Below are positions 56,670 to 64,000 of a stretch of 64,000 bases of DNA, piece after piece. Each line of letters opens with the position of its first letter. Within the stretch, counting starts at the first letter, position 1. The DNA is from Mesorhizobium sp. (GTDB lineage: Bacteria; Pseudomonadota; Alphaproteobacteria; Rhizobiales; Rhizobiaceae), in assembly GCA_027492275.1 (NCBI GenBank), contig JAPUFC010000065.1, positions 124,001 to 188,000 on the forward strand, read 5' to 3'. Below the pieces are notes generated by a model. That model did not search any database, was not told the origin of the DNA, and saw only the letters and a program-made list of their open reading frames with translations. A program made the translations under genes and the position numbers.

Positions 56670-56719
56670 GACCGGCGCTTAGCACGTCCGGCCGTTGGGG
56701 TGAAAGCGCGGCGTCGGCT

Positions 56720-57913
56720 TCACGTGCCTGCCGTCGCAGCCGGCCGCGCGCTTTCCGGGCCGGCCTTGCGCGAGCGGCCATAGAGCGTGAGAAGGATGGT
56801 CAGCAAGGCGGCGCCCGCGAGGATGCCGAAGGATAAGAGCGGACGGTACCAGAACCAGGCGAGGGCGATGGCCGTGGCTCCGACCATGATGGCAAGCACG
56901 GTGCCGACGAGACCTGTGCCGAGGCGCACGAGGCTGCCAAAAACCGGCACCACATCCGCGAGCACCCCGAGCGGACCGAGTACGAGCGCGAAGGCGATCG
57001 CCAGCACGACCAGCCCGGCGATCCGCAGCACCCAGGTGACCGCCACGTTGGCGCTCTGCGCCTGCGCGAACATCTGCGCCGGTGGAACGCTCCCGCGCTC
57101 GACCATCAGCAGCCGGCTTCCCGCCTCGGTCTGGTAGGGCGCCAGCGTGTGGCCGGTCTGACGGCCGACGATGCTGACGGCGCCGAGCGGGACGGCCTGG
57201 TAGGAGATTCGATAGTCGCCCACCGAAGGCGAGGCCGGGTTCCAGCCGAGATAGATGCGCCCGTCGACCACGGAGACGCGCTGCGTGCCGTCATAGGCCG
57301 CGTCGATCGGGTCGCGGCGTTCGGCCGGAACGGGCAGCGGCACCGCGCCGCCGACGCGATCCAGAACGGGAGCGCCGAGCACGAAGCCGCCGAGCCGAGC
57401 CTCCGGAACCTGGACGGTGCGGCTGGAGATTTCCATCGGCGGGTTGGCGTGACCCGCCGGCTGCCTGAAATCGCCGGACTCGATCGGTCGGCTGTCCCAT
57501 TCCTTCGCATAGGAATAGGTCGTCACCGTCTCCTCGCCGCCGCCCAGCCTGGTCTTGGTCTCGGAGCGGGCGGTCTCTTTCCACTGGTACATCTCCACGG
57601 TCCGGACCAGCCGGATGCCGGGGGCCGAGACGGCGAACCCATCGTCGGACGGCACCGTGGCCGACGTCATGTCGCCGGCGACGTGGATCAGCGCGCCTTC
57701 ATTGGCGGGCTCGACCCTGCCGGCCTCCACCGAAACGACGATGCCCGCCCCCTCCGTCAGGGAGCGCGCGGTGGTCACGGCGCGGCCCTCGTTCCAGAAC
57801 AGCAGGACGACCATGGCGAGAACCAGCACGAGCCCGGCGACGAAACCGCCGAGGGAGCGCTTCAGGCGTCCCAGCCAGGACACTGAGGTGCTTTCCCGCA
57901 CGATATCGCTCAT
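56720..57913 (-). CDS. TMEM43-family membrane protein
   Basis: A 397-residue protein from MSDIVRESTSVSWLGRLK. One N-terminal TM helix (GGFVAGLVLVLAMVVLLFW, then NEGRAV) and a large non-cytoplasmic domain (about 45-275) precede three TM helices near the C-terminus. NEGRAV, VEMYQWKET and YSYAKEWDSRPIESGDFR are hallmarks of the TMEM43 family, known from the human protein linked to nuclear-envelope disease. Its bacterial function is unknown. Confidence 0.88.
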   Translation of the reverse strand: MSDIVRESTSVSWLGRLKRSLGGFVAGLVLVLAMVVLLFWNEGRAVTTARSLTEGAGIVVSVEAGRVEPANEGALIHVAGDMTSATVPSDDGFAVSAPGIRLVRTVEMYQWKETARSETKTRLGGGEETVTTYSYAKEWDSRPIESGDFRQPAGHANPPMEISSRTVQVPEARLGGFVLGAPVLDRVGGAVPLPVPAERRDPIDAAYDGTQRVSVVDGRIYLGWNPASPSVGDYRISYQAVPLGAVSIVGRQTGHTLAPYQTEAGSRLLMVERGSVPPAQMFAQAQSANVAVTWVLRIAGLVVLAIAFALVLGPLGVLADVVPVFGSLVRLGTGLVGTVLAIMVGATAIALAWFWYRPLLSFGILAGAALLTILLTLYGRSRKAGPESARPAATAGT

Positions 57914-58013
57914 GGTCGCAACCTTTCTCTCCGCGCCGTCGTGCCGGTTTGCGTCGCGAATGTATCCGGCCGATGCCGCCCCGGTCGAAACCGTCCGGCC
58001 GGCGGCATTCCGG

Positions 58014-60875
58014 TTAGGGCGTGCGGGAACCGGGATGGATGGTGCGGGTCGAGCCGCGTCCTTCGCCGGCTCCGATCCAGGGCGGGAAGTCTGTGGCCTC
58101 GTCGTCGGCCAAGGGCGCGTCGCGGTCGCGGACGACCGGTTGCGCGCGCTCCACCCGGCGGACATCGGTCAGGCCGATGGCGGTTAGTTGCGGCAGCACG
58201 ATCCGCGGGTCGCCGGCGACGACGATCAGCGACGGCGCGAGCGGGGCGAGCTTGAGCGCTTCGTCGGCCACTGCGTCGCGCGTCAGCCGGGTGCGCTCCT
58301 CGCGGCGCTTCTGGTTCTCCTCCAGGGTGGTGCCGGAGCCGACCGCCGTCAACAGCGCGGCGAACAGGCCGGACGCGGTCTCGGAGACACCGGCCAGGGC
58401 CTGGCGGTAGGCGGTCACGGTGCGGTTGACCTCGTCGTCGCCGACGGGCTTTGCCGACAGGCTGTCGAAGCCCCTCAGGATCTCGGCGACGGCCGGGCCG
58501 GTGTTGTCTCGCTCCACGGTCGTGGCGACGGCCAGCGCCGAGCCGGCGGCGATGTCGTCGAACAGATAGGCGTCGACGCCGTAGGAGTAGCCCTTTTCCT
58601 CGCGGATGACCGAATTCAGGCGGCTGTTGAAGTCGCCGCCGAGAAGATTGGCCACCGCGACCGCCTCGCCGCGACCGGGTTCGGTCACGCCCGGCGCGGG
58701 CCGGGCGACGAACAGGGCGGACTGGCTGGCGCCGGGTTCCGGCAGGAGGAGCACGGTCCTTCCGGCCGGAAAGCCGGCCGCAGGGTGCGGCTTGGCGCCA
58801 AGGCCGGGCCCCTTCCCCTCCCAGCCGCCGAACGTCTTCTCCAGGCTGGCCCGCACCGTATCCAGCGGCAGCGGGCCGACGCTGTAGATCGTCACGGCGG
58901 CCGGCTGGAAGAGCGCGGCGAAGGCGGCCTTGGCGTCGTCCAGGGTGATGCGGGCGATGGACTGCGCTGTCCAGTTCGGGCCGGCGATGCCGTTGCCGCC
59001 GGGGAACAGCACATCGCGGCCGGCGCGCAGGGCGATGTCGGGCAGGTCGGCCTCGCGGCCGGCGAACCAGTCGGCATATTCCGCCTTGGTGACCGTCCAT
59101 TCGGCGGCATCGAAGCGCGGCCTGAGCACGGCGTCGGCCAAGAGGGCAACGCCGGCGTCCAGCGCGTCGGCGGGAACGGACAGCGTCAACGCGGTCGTCA
59201 TCGTGTCGGCGCGGGAGCCGACGCGCGCGCCGATGTCGCCGGCCGCGCGCGCGAAGGCGTCTCGGGCGCGATCGCCCGCGCCGCGCACCGCCATGGCGGC
59301 GGCCATCTCCAGCAGGCCCTCGCGCCCCGGCGGCGCGCTGTACCAGCCGCCGGACGCCACGATCGCGAGGTTTTCCACCGGCGCTTCCGGCATCTCGTAG
59401 TGCACGACGCGGATGCCGTTGGACAGCGTCGCGGTGTGTTGCGCCGGCAGGGCGGCGGTGCCGGGCTGGCGCGGCGGCAATTTGGGGATGTCGGTGTTGC
59501 GGCGCGGGGCGGCGGCGAAGCCGCCGGGCGTGCCCGACGAATCGAGCAGCACAGCGGGGTAGCCGCCGCGCGGTCCGGGCGTCAGCACCAGCGTGCTTTC
59601 GCGCTCAGGCTGCACGACCGCGCGCAGGGCCGTCTGCGTCTCCTGCGGCGTCGCGCCCGCGAGGGCCGGGTCGTCGTCCAGACCATGGGTCACGCGGCCG
59701 AAGGTGCCGACCTGCTCGATCAGCGCCTCGGCGCGGTCCTTGAGCGATTCGGCCGACAGGCGCGCGTCGAGCAGCAGGGTGCGACGGGCGCGCCCGACAT
59801 CGTCGGAGGTAACCGGCTGCGAAATCAGGTCGCGCACGGCGGCGCGCAACTCGGTCTCCAGGGTCTCGGCCGAAACGCCGGGTGCCGCGCTCGCCTCGAC
59901 GACGAAGCGGCCGCCGAGCAGGCCGGGCGTCCAGCTCGCCGAGGCGGCGGTCGCGACGCGCTTCTCGGTCACCAGCCGGCGTCGCAACGCGCCGGTGTCG
60001 GCGCTGCCGAGAAGCTCGGCGGCCAGCGCCAGCGGGGCGTTTTCCAGCGAGGCGGCGGCCGGGCCGGTGTAGCCGAACAGGACGATCGGCGAGGGCATGC
60101 GGTCCTGGAGCGCCAGCCGCAGGCGGGCCGGTTTTGCCTCCGACGCGGCCAGCGGCGGCACGTCGGCGCCGCGTGCGACGCGGCCGAACGTGTCGGCGAC
60201 GAGCGCCCTGGCATCGTCCACGGCGAAGTCGCCGGTCAGCACTAGCACGGCGTTGTTCGGGACGTAGTAGGTGTCGAAGAAGCCACGCACGTCGGCCAGC
60301 GAGGCCGCGTCGAGATCGGCCACCGAGCCGATCACCGTGCGGCTGTAGGGGTGCGGCTTCGGGAACAGTCCCGACCAGAAGGCCTGCCAGGCCGAGCCGC
60401 CGGCCTGGTCGAGCACGTTCTGCCGCATCTCGTTCTTGACCACGGACCGTTGCAGGTCCAGCTCGGCCTGGGAGACCTCGCCGCCGAGATTGGCCATGCG
60501 GTCGGCTTCCAGCGACAGGATCATCGGCAGGTTCGCCGACAGGCCCTCGACGTAATAGACGGTGCCGTCCTCCATGGTCCACGCGTTGATCGTGTTGCCG
60601 AGCGCCGAATGCGCCTCGAACACGTTGGGCCAGGCGGTGGTGCCGGAGAACATCAGGTGCTCGAACAGATGCGCGAAGCCGGAACGTCCGGCCGGCTCGT
60701 TCATGGAGCCGACCCGATAGCGCAGGTTCATGACCACCTTGGGGGCCCGGTGATCGGGCGCGAGGACGACATCCAGCCCGTTGTCGAGCCGGTAGCCGAC
60801 GATGGGCTCCGAAGCGCCCGCCGCGCCCGTCCAGAGAGCGATCGCGACGGCGATCCCGGTGAAAAGGCGCTTCAT
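58014..60875 (-). CDS. M16-family zinc peptidase, two-module form
   Basis: A 953-residue secreted peptidase. After a signal peptide (FTGIAVAIALWTGAAGA), the first module has the inverted zinc motif in GFAHLFEHLMFSG (His69, Glu72, His73) and a downstream acidic helix LSLEADRMANL. The second module (from about residue 480, LSNGIRVVHYEMPEAP) lacks the HxxEH and is the usual inactive partner half. GAGGGG supports the MKRLF start. Such fused pairs act in the periplasm as one clam-shell protease; the natural substrate is unknown. Confidence 0.93.
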   Translation of the reverse strand: MKRLFTGIAVAIALWTGAAGASEPIVGYRLDNGLDVVLAPDHRAPKVVMNLRYRVGSMNEPAGRSGFAHLFEHLMFSGTTAWPNVFEAHSALGNTINAWTMEDGTVYYVEGLSANLPMILSLEADRMANLGGEVSQAELDLQRSVVKNEMRQNVLDQAGGSAWQAFWSGLFPKPHPYSRTVIGSVADLDAASLADVRGFFDTYYVPNNAVLVLTGDFAVDDARALVADTFGRVARGADVPPLAASEAKPARLRLALQDRMPSPIVLFGYTGPAAASLENAPLALAAELLGSADTGALRRRLVTEKRVATAASASWTPGLLGGRFVVEASAAPGVSAETLETELRAAVRDLISQPVTSDDVGRARRTLLLDARLSAESLKDRAEALIEQVGTFGRVTHGLDDDPALAGATPQETQTALRAVVQPERESTLVLTPGPRGGYPAVLLDSSGTPGGFAAAPRRNTDIPKLPPRQPGTAALPAQHTATLSNGIRVVHYEMPEAPVENLAIVASGGWYSAPPGREGLLEMAAAMAVRGAGDRARDAFARAAGDIGARVGSRADTMTTALTLSVPADALDAGVALLADAVLRPRFDAAEWTVTKAEYADWFAGREADLPDIALRAGRDVLFPGGNGIAGPNWTAQSIARITLDDAKAAFAALFQPAAVTIYSVGPLPLDTVRASLEKTFGGWEGKGPGLGAKPHPAAGFPAGRTVLLLPEPGASQSALFVARPAPGVTEPGRGEAVAVANLLGGDFNSRLNSVIREEKGYSYGVDAYLFDDIAAGSALAVATTVERDNTGPAVAEILRGFDSLSAKPVGDDEVNRTVTAYRQALAGVSETASGLFAALLTAVGSGTTLEENQKRREERTRLTRDAVADEALKLAPLAPSLIVVAGDPRIVLPQLTAIGLTDVRRVERAQPVVRDRDAPLADDEATDFPPWIGAGEGRGSTRTIHPGSRTP

Positions 60876-61511
60876 TCCCATCCCCTCGAACAGTCGCGCG
60901 CCGGTCCCAGCCGAATCGTTCGCGCCGCGATGTACAGGCAATGAAAACGGCAAAGCTTTGACGGACGCCAGTCCCACGGCCCAGGGTCGGCAATTTTGTG
61001 CCAGGCGACCGCTCCGGCGTCGGATTCGACGCCGGTTTGTGGCGGTGGGCGTTGCCGTCCGGTCACACAGGGTCTAAAGAGCGCGTATTCTCCGGATGAG
61101 GCCGCTTTGTCCCTTCTGCAGTCGACAGTCAACGGCATATCGAGGAGCCGCGTGCGTTTCATGAACCACGCGGGAAGCCTTATCGCATCCATCTAGCCCG
61201 GCGCGGCCGCGAGGCCGTCGACCGGGGTGACGGAAATCCAAACAAGCTACGTTCGGTTCCGATTTCCGGGCTCGCTCTGCGCGCCCGCTGGAGATGCGTG
61301 ATGAAGGACCTGTTTTTCGACGCCGCCGGACCTGCGCTCCCGTGACCTGGAGTGCCGGCATGACGAAGCCGCGGCGGAGCGGCGATCCGGCCGGGCCGTG
61401 CCCGGCGACCGGAAGCGCTCCCGCATGCGCGGGCATCGCGTCGACGGCCAGGATGCGCGGCGGCGGCGCCGACTTCGAAACAGCCATTTCCCACCAAACC
61501 CAGGAGACCCC
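60876..61511. promoter_or_regulatory. Intergenic region between the M16 peptidase and gdhA
   Basis: These 636 bases separate two divergent genes. I see no convincing coding frame; several frames are open but have random-looking composition. CCGGCGTC (61,014-61,021), six bases, and GACGCCGG (61,028-61,035) form a strong hairpin followed by TTTGT on the + strand, which could be a short terminator or an operator. The promoters of both genes should be here but cannot be pinpointed. Confidence 0.5.
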
Positions 61512-62774
61512 ATGACCGAACACACCATGCTTGAAGACGCCCTGATCAGGCTCGACGATGCCGCCGCCCATCTCGACATCGACCCCGACGTGATCGAGAA
61601 GCTGAAATTCGCGCGCGAGACCACGAAGGTCCGCCTCATGATCCGGATGGATGACGGATCGCGCAAATCGTTCCTTGCCTGGCGCTGCCGCTACGACGAC
61701 ACGCGCGGCCCGACCAAGGGCGGCATCCGCTTCCACCCCGATTCCACCGTCGACGAAGTCGAGACCCTCGCCTTCTGGATGACGTTCAAATGCGCCGTGA
61801 TGAACCTGCCCTATGGCGGCGGCAAGGGTGCGGTGCAGGTCGATCCGCGCAAGCTTTCGAAGTCCGAGCTGGAGCGGCTCTCGCGCGCCTATATCCAGGC
61901 TTTCGCCGGGGTCATCGGCCCCGACCGCGACATTCCGGCGCCCGACGTCTACACCAACTCGATGATCATGGGCTGGATGGCCGACGAATACGCGCAGATC
62001 GTCGGCCAGCACATGCCGGCCGTCATCACCGGCAAGCCGATCGCGCTCGGCGGATCGCTGGGACGTGGCGATGCGACCGCGCGCGGCGGCTATTATCTCG
62101 TGCGTCATCTGGCCGCCGATCTCGGCCTCGCCGAAACGATGCGCGTCGCGGTCCAGGGTTTCGGCAATGCCGGGCAGCACATCGCGCAGTTGCTCGCGGC
62201 CGACGGGCACAAGGTGATCGCGGCTTCCGATTCGGAGGGGACCGTGCACGCGCCGGACGGGCTTCACGTCGATCTGCTGATCGAAGCCAAGCAGGCCGGG
62301 CGATCCGTCGTCAGCACCGCGGGGCGCGGCGGGCACGAGGTGCTGAAAGGGGACATCGTCGCCACCGATTGCGATCTCCTGGTCCCGGCAGCGCTGGAGA
62401 ACATGATCCGTGCCGACAACGCGTCCTCGGTGCGCGCCAGGCTGGTGCTGGAGCTGGCCAACGGTCCCGTCACGCCGGAGGCCGACGACATCCTGGCGAA
62501 AGCCGGAACCATCGTGCTGCCCGACATACTGGCCAATGCCGGCGGCGTCACCGTCTCCTACTTCGAATGGGTCCAGAACCGGCAGGGGTATTACTGGCCC
62601 GTCGAGGAAATCCACGACCGTCTGCGGACCATCATGGAGCGGGAAGGACGCGCCATCTGGGAGGTCGCGTCGCAGAAAAGCGTCACGATGCGGACGGCCG
62701 CCTATGTCCATGCGCTCGGCCGCCTCGCCGACGCCATCGAGGCTCACGGAACACAGAGCTTCTTCACCAGCTGA
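61512..62774 (+). CDS. gdhA: Glutamate dehydrogenase (Glu/Leu/Phe/Val dehydrogenase family)
   Basis: A 420-residue oxidoreductase. RYDDTRGPTKGGIRFHPDST has the substrate lysines, MNLPYGGGKGAVQVDPRKLS the catalytic lysine, IPAPDVYTNSMIMGWMADEY the conserved P-A-P-D-V block, and VAVQGFGNAGQHIAQLL the NAD loop with ASDSEG after it, an acidic residue that favours NAD over NADP. PAALENMI and LANGPVTPEAD follow. AGGAG lies 7 bases before the ATG. A hairpin terminator follows the stop. It links glutamate to 2-oxoglutarate, probably in catabolism. Confidence 0.95.
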   Translation: MTEHTMLEDALIRLDDAAAHLDIDPDVIEKLKFARETTKVRLMIRMDDGSRKSFLAWRCRYDDTRGPTKGGIRFHPDSTVDEVETLAFWMTFKCAVMNLPYGGGKGAVQVDPRKLSKSELERLSRAYIQAFAGVIGPDRDIPAPDVYTNSMIMGWMADEYAQIVGQHMPAVITGKPIALGGSLGRGDATARGGYYLVRHLAADLGLAETMRVAVQGFGNAGQHIAQLLAADGHKVIAASDSEGTVHAPDGLHVDLLIEAKQAGRSVVSTAGRGGHEVLKGDIVATDCDLLVPAALENMIRADNASSVRARLVLELANGPVTPEADDILAKAGTIVLPDILANAGGVTVSYFEWVQNRQGYYWPVEEIHDRLRTIMEREGRAIWEVASQKSVTMRTAAYVHALGRLADAIEAHGTQSFFTS

Positions 62775-62780
62775 CGCGCG

Positions 62781-62818
62781 ATCGAAGGAGGCATGCCGGC
62801 GCATGCCTCCTTCGATCC
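62781..62818 (+). terminator. Strong hairpin after gdhA
   Basis: GATCGAAGGAGGCATG (62,781-62,796) pairs perfectly with CATGCCTCCTTCGATC (62,803-62,818) around a six-base loop. The 16-bp stem starts 6 bases after the gdhA stop. No T-run follows, so termination may depend on Rho, or the stem may mainly protect the mRNA end. Confidence 0.7.
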
Positions 62819-62926
62819 GATCCGCGGGCGGAGCCGCCTTGCGGCCAGCCCGCAAGCCGGTAACCTAGGCGGCGGCGAGAGGCGGCCGCCGCGAAGGACC
62901 GGTATCCCGGCCAGGGAGGATTTTTT

Positions 62927-63226
62927 ATGATTTCAGGGTCGCAGTGCCGTGCGGCGAGGGCGCTGGTGGAAATCACGCGAGGCAAGCTCAGCGACCGTTC
63001 CGGGGTCGGCGAGTCGGTCATCCGCGATTTCGAGCGGAAGCTCGGCAAGCCGGACGACGCGGCCATCCGGCTGCTGCAGGAGGCGCTGGAAGGTCTCGGC
63101 GCCGTCTTCATCGGGGAAAACGGCGGCGGCATCGGTGTGCGGCTGAAGTTCACCGCCGCCGAAGCCCGCCAGATCGCGCGCCTGGAGGGCGAAGGCGGCC
63201 TGGTGGCGAGCGACGACGTGCCCTGA
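62927..63226 (+). CDS. Small XRE-like HTH protein
   Basis: A 99-residue protein with a GGGAGGA ribosome site 6 bases before the ATG. QCRAARALVEITRGKLSDRSGVGESVIRDFERKLGKPDDAAIRLLQEALEG-type sequence is a short XRE domain; many rhizobial genes of this type (R-A-A-R-x-L-x-x-x) occur next to metabolic genes. The second half (FTAAEARQIARLEGEGG) is not recognised. Target unknown. It converges on the saccharopine dehydrogenase family gene. Confidence 0.82.
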   Translation: MISGSQCRAARALVEITRGKLSDRSGVGESVIRDFERKLGKPDDAAIRLLQEALEGLGAVFIGENGGGIGVRLKFTAAEARQIARLEGEGGLVASDDVP

Positions 63227-63252
63227 CGAGGGCCTGCTCGCGGCCATCGACA

Positions 63253-64000
63253 TCAGGAAAACAGAAGCGCCCGGTCGTCGCCGTTCTCGCGAATGTGCGT
63301 CGGCAGGCCGAGCCGGCCAAGCAACGCGAGGAAGGGACGGGGCGGCAGCTCCTCCACATTAGCCATCGTCCGCACGTCCCAGAGGCCGCTGGCCACCAGA
63401 ATGGCCGCGGCGACCGCAGGCACGCCCGCGGTGTAGGAAATCCCCTGGCTGCCGACCTCGCGCCAGGCGTCCTCGTGATCCGCGACGTTGTAGAGGAAGA
63501 CCTCGCGCTCCCTGCCGTCCCTGACGCCCCTCACCAGGTCGCCGATGCAGGTCTTGCCCGTATAGCCGGGCGCGAGCGACGAGGGGTCGGGCAGCACCGC
63601 CTTGACCACCTTCAGCGGCACCACCTCGACGCCTTCGGCCGTCGTGACCGGCTGCTCGGAGAGCAGGCCCAGGTTCTTCAGGACATTGAAGACGGTGATG
63701 TAGCGGTCGCCGAAGCCCATCCAGAAGCGAACGGTCGGCACGCCGAGGTTCTGCGACAGCGAATGGACCTCGTCATGGCCGGTCAGATAGGCCTGCTGGC
63801 GGCCGACAACCGGCAGATCCCATTCCCGGCCGACCTCGAACATGCGGTTCTGAACCCATCCGCCGTCCTGCCAGGACCAGACCTTTCCGGTGAACTCGCG
63901 GAAATTGATCTCGGGATCGAAATTGGTCGCGAAGTACCTTCCGTGGCTGCCCGCGTTGATGTCGACGATGTCGATGGATTCTATGCTGTCGAAATATTCG
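63253..64000 (-). CDS. Saccharopine dehydrogenase family protein (5' end beyond window)
   Basis: The C-terminal 248 residues or so are present. In frame from the window edge: SIDIVDINAGSHGRYFATNF, then EFTGKVWSWQDGGWVQNRM, LTGHDEVHSLSQNLG, VRFWMGFGDRYITVFNVL and CIGDLVRGVRDGREREVFLY. These fit the catalytic domain of the Lys9-like/carboxynorspermidine synthase branch of the family. Which reaction it catalyses (lysine catabolism or polyamine synthesis) cannot be decided without the N-terminal Rossmann domain and the next gene. Confidence 0.88.
   Translation of the reverse strand, partial: EYFDSIESIDIVDINAGSHGRYFATNFDPEINFREFTGKVWSWQDGGWVQNRMFEVGREWDLPVVGRQQAYLTGHDEVHSLSQNLGVPTVRFWMGFGDRYITVFNVLKNLGLLSEQPVTTAEGVEVVPLKVVKAVLPDPSSLAPGYTGKTCIGDLVRGVRDGREREVFLYNVADHEDAWREVGSQGISYTAGVPAVAAAILVASGLWDVRTMANVEELPPRPFLALLGRLGLPTHIRENGDDRALLFS

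Noticed and set aside
1-64000. CRISPR array, tRNA or rRNA genes
   Set aside because: No regularly spaced repeats and no sequence with tRNA or rRNA hallmarks were noticed on reading both strands; a covariance-model scan was not possible.

Overview
The window is chromosomal DNA from an alphaproteobacterium of the order Hyphomicrobiales (Rhizobiales), most like the Mesorhizobium/Aminobacter/Nitratireductor group. The evidence is the gene order hisE-hisF-hisA-hisH-DUF2628-hisB / hslV-GNAT-DUF2585-hslU, the fxsA-secB-dnaQ-coaE-aroE-maf-ppsR block, the origin block hemE-hemJ-rho-mnmE-mnmG-rsmG-parA-parB-holA, a 421-residue Rho, and a rhizobial intergenic repeat after the DUF1402 gene. Coding density and G+C are high throughout the core part.

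Positions 1 to about 17,409 are a genomic island. Its right end interrupts comM (yifB), leaving only the N-terminal part of that gene (17,405-18,055), cut just before its Walker A motif. The island carries the tail of a probable large serine recombinase, a MerR-like regulator, a primase-helicase replication protein flanked downstream by a long inverted repeat, a superinfection-immunity-like membrane protein divergent from an XRE regulator, a small serine resolvase, a stray DUF3168 phage tail gene, a tyrosine integrase and two very small membrane-protein genes. Two modules that look like antiphage defence follow: an SF1 helicase translationally coupled to an unrecognised protein (8,460-11,575), and a CBASS locus (11,698-17,212).

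The CBASS locus has the four parts of a type II system: a DncV-like CD-NTase, a Cap2 E1-E2 conjugating enzyme, a Cap3 JAB isopeptidase, and a divergently transcribed CapV patatin phospholipase. Beside it is a head-to-head pair that a standard type II operon does not have: a two-TM Cap15-like effector (S-2TM-beta family) and a 164-residue protein with a DisA_N-like (diadenylate cyclase) fold whose DGA motif is intact but whose RHR motif is replaced. This pair is the best candidate for an undescribed system. It could be a second cyclic-dinucleotide circuit, comparable in layout to Panoptes (a cyclic-nucleotide synthase plus a 2TM-beta effector) but built on another enzyme fold.

Positions 18,220-46,590 are core chromosome: gshB, rlpA, a CecR/YbhGFS-like export operon under a TetR repressor with a clear palindromic operator, dapE, truA-GNAT-fmt-def, rmuC, coaA, the his cluster, hslVU, mltA, a Tim44-like gene, fxsA, secB, dnaQ, coaE, aroE, maf and ppsR. 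The stretch 46,587-46,990 between ppsR and hemE has several DnaA-box-like sites and an AT-rich segment and is the probable replication origin (oriC). Rightwards of it lie hemE, hemJ, rho, mnmE, mnmG, rsmG, parA and parB, with two near-perfect parS sites among them and a weaker third inside hisH. After holA come a TMEM43-family gene, a large M16 peptidase, a glutamate dehydrogenase, a small XRE-like gene and a saccharopine dehydrogenase family gene cut by the window end. No tRNA, rRNA or CRISPR array was seen.
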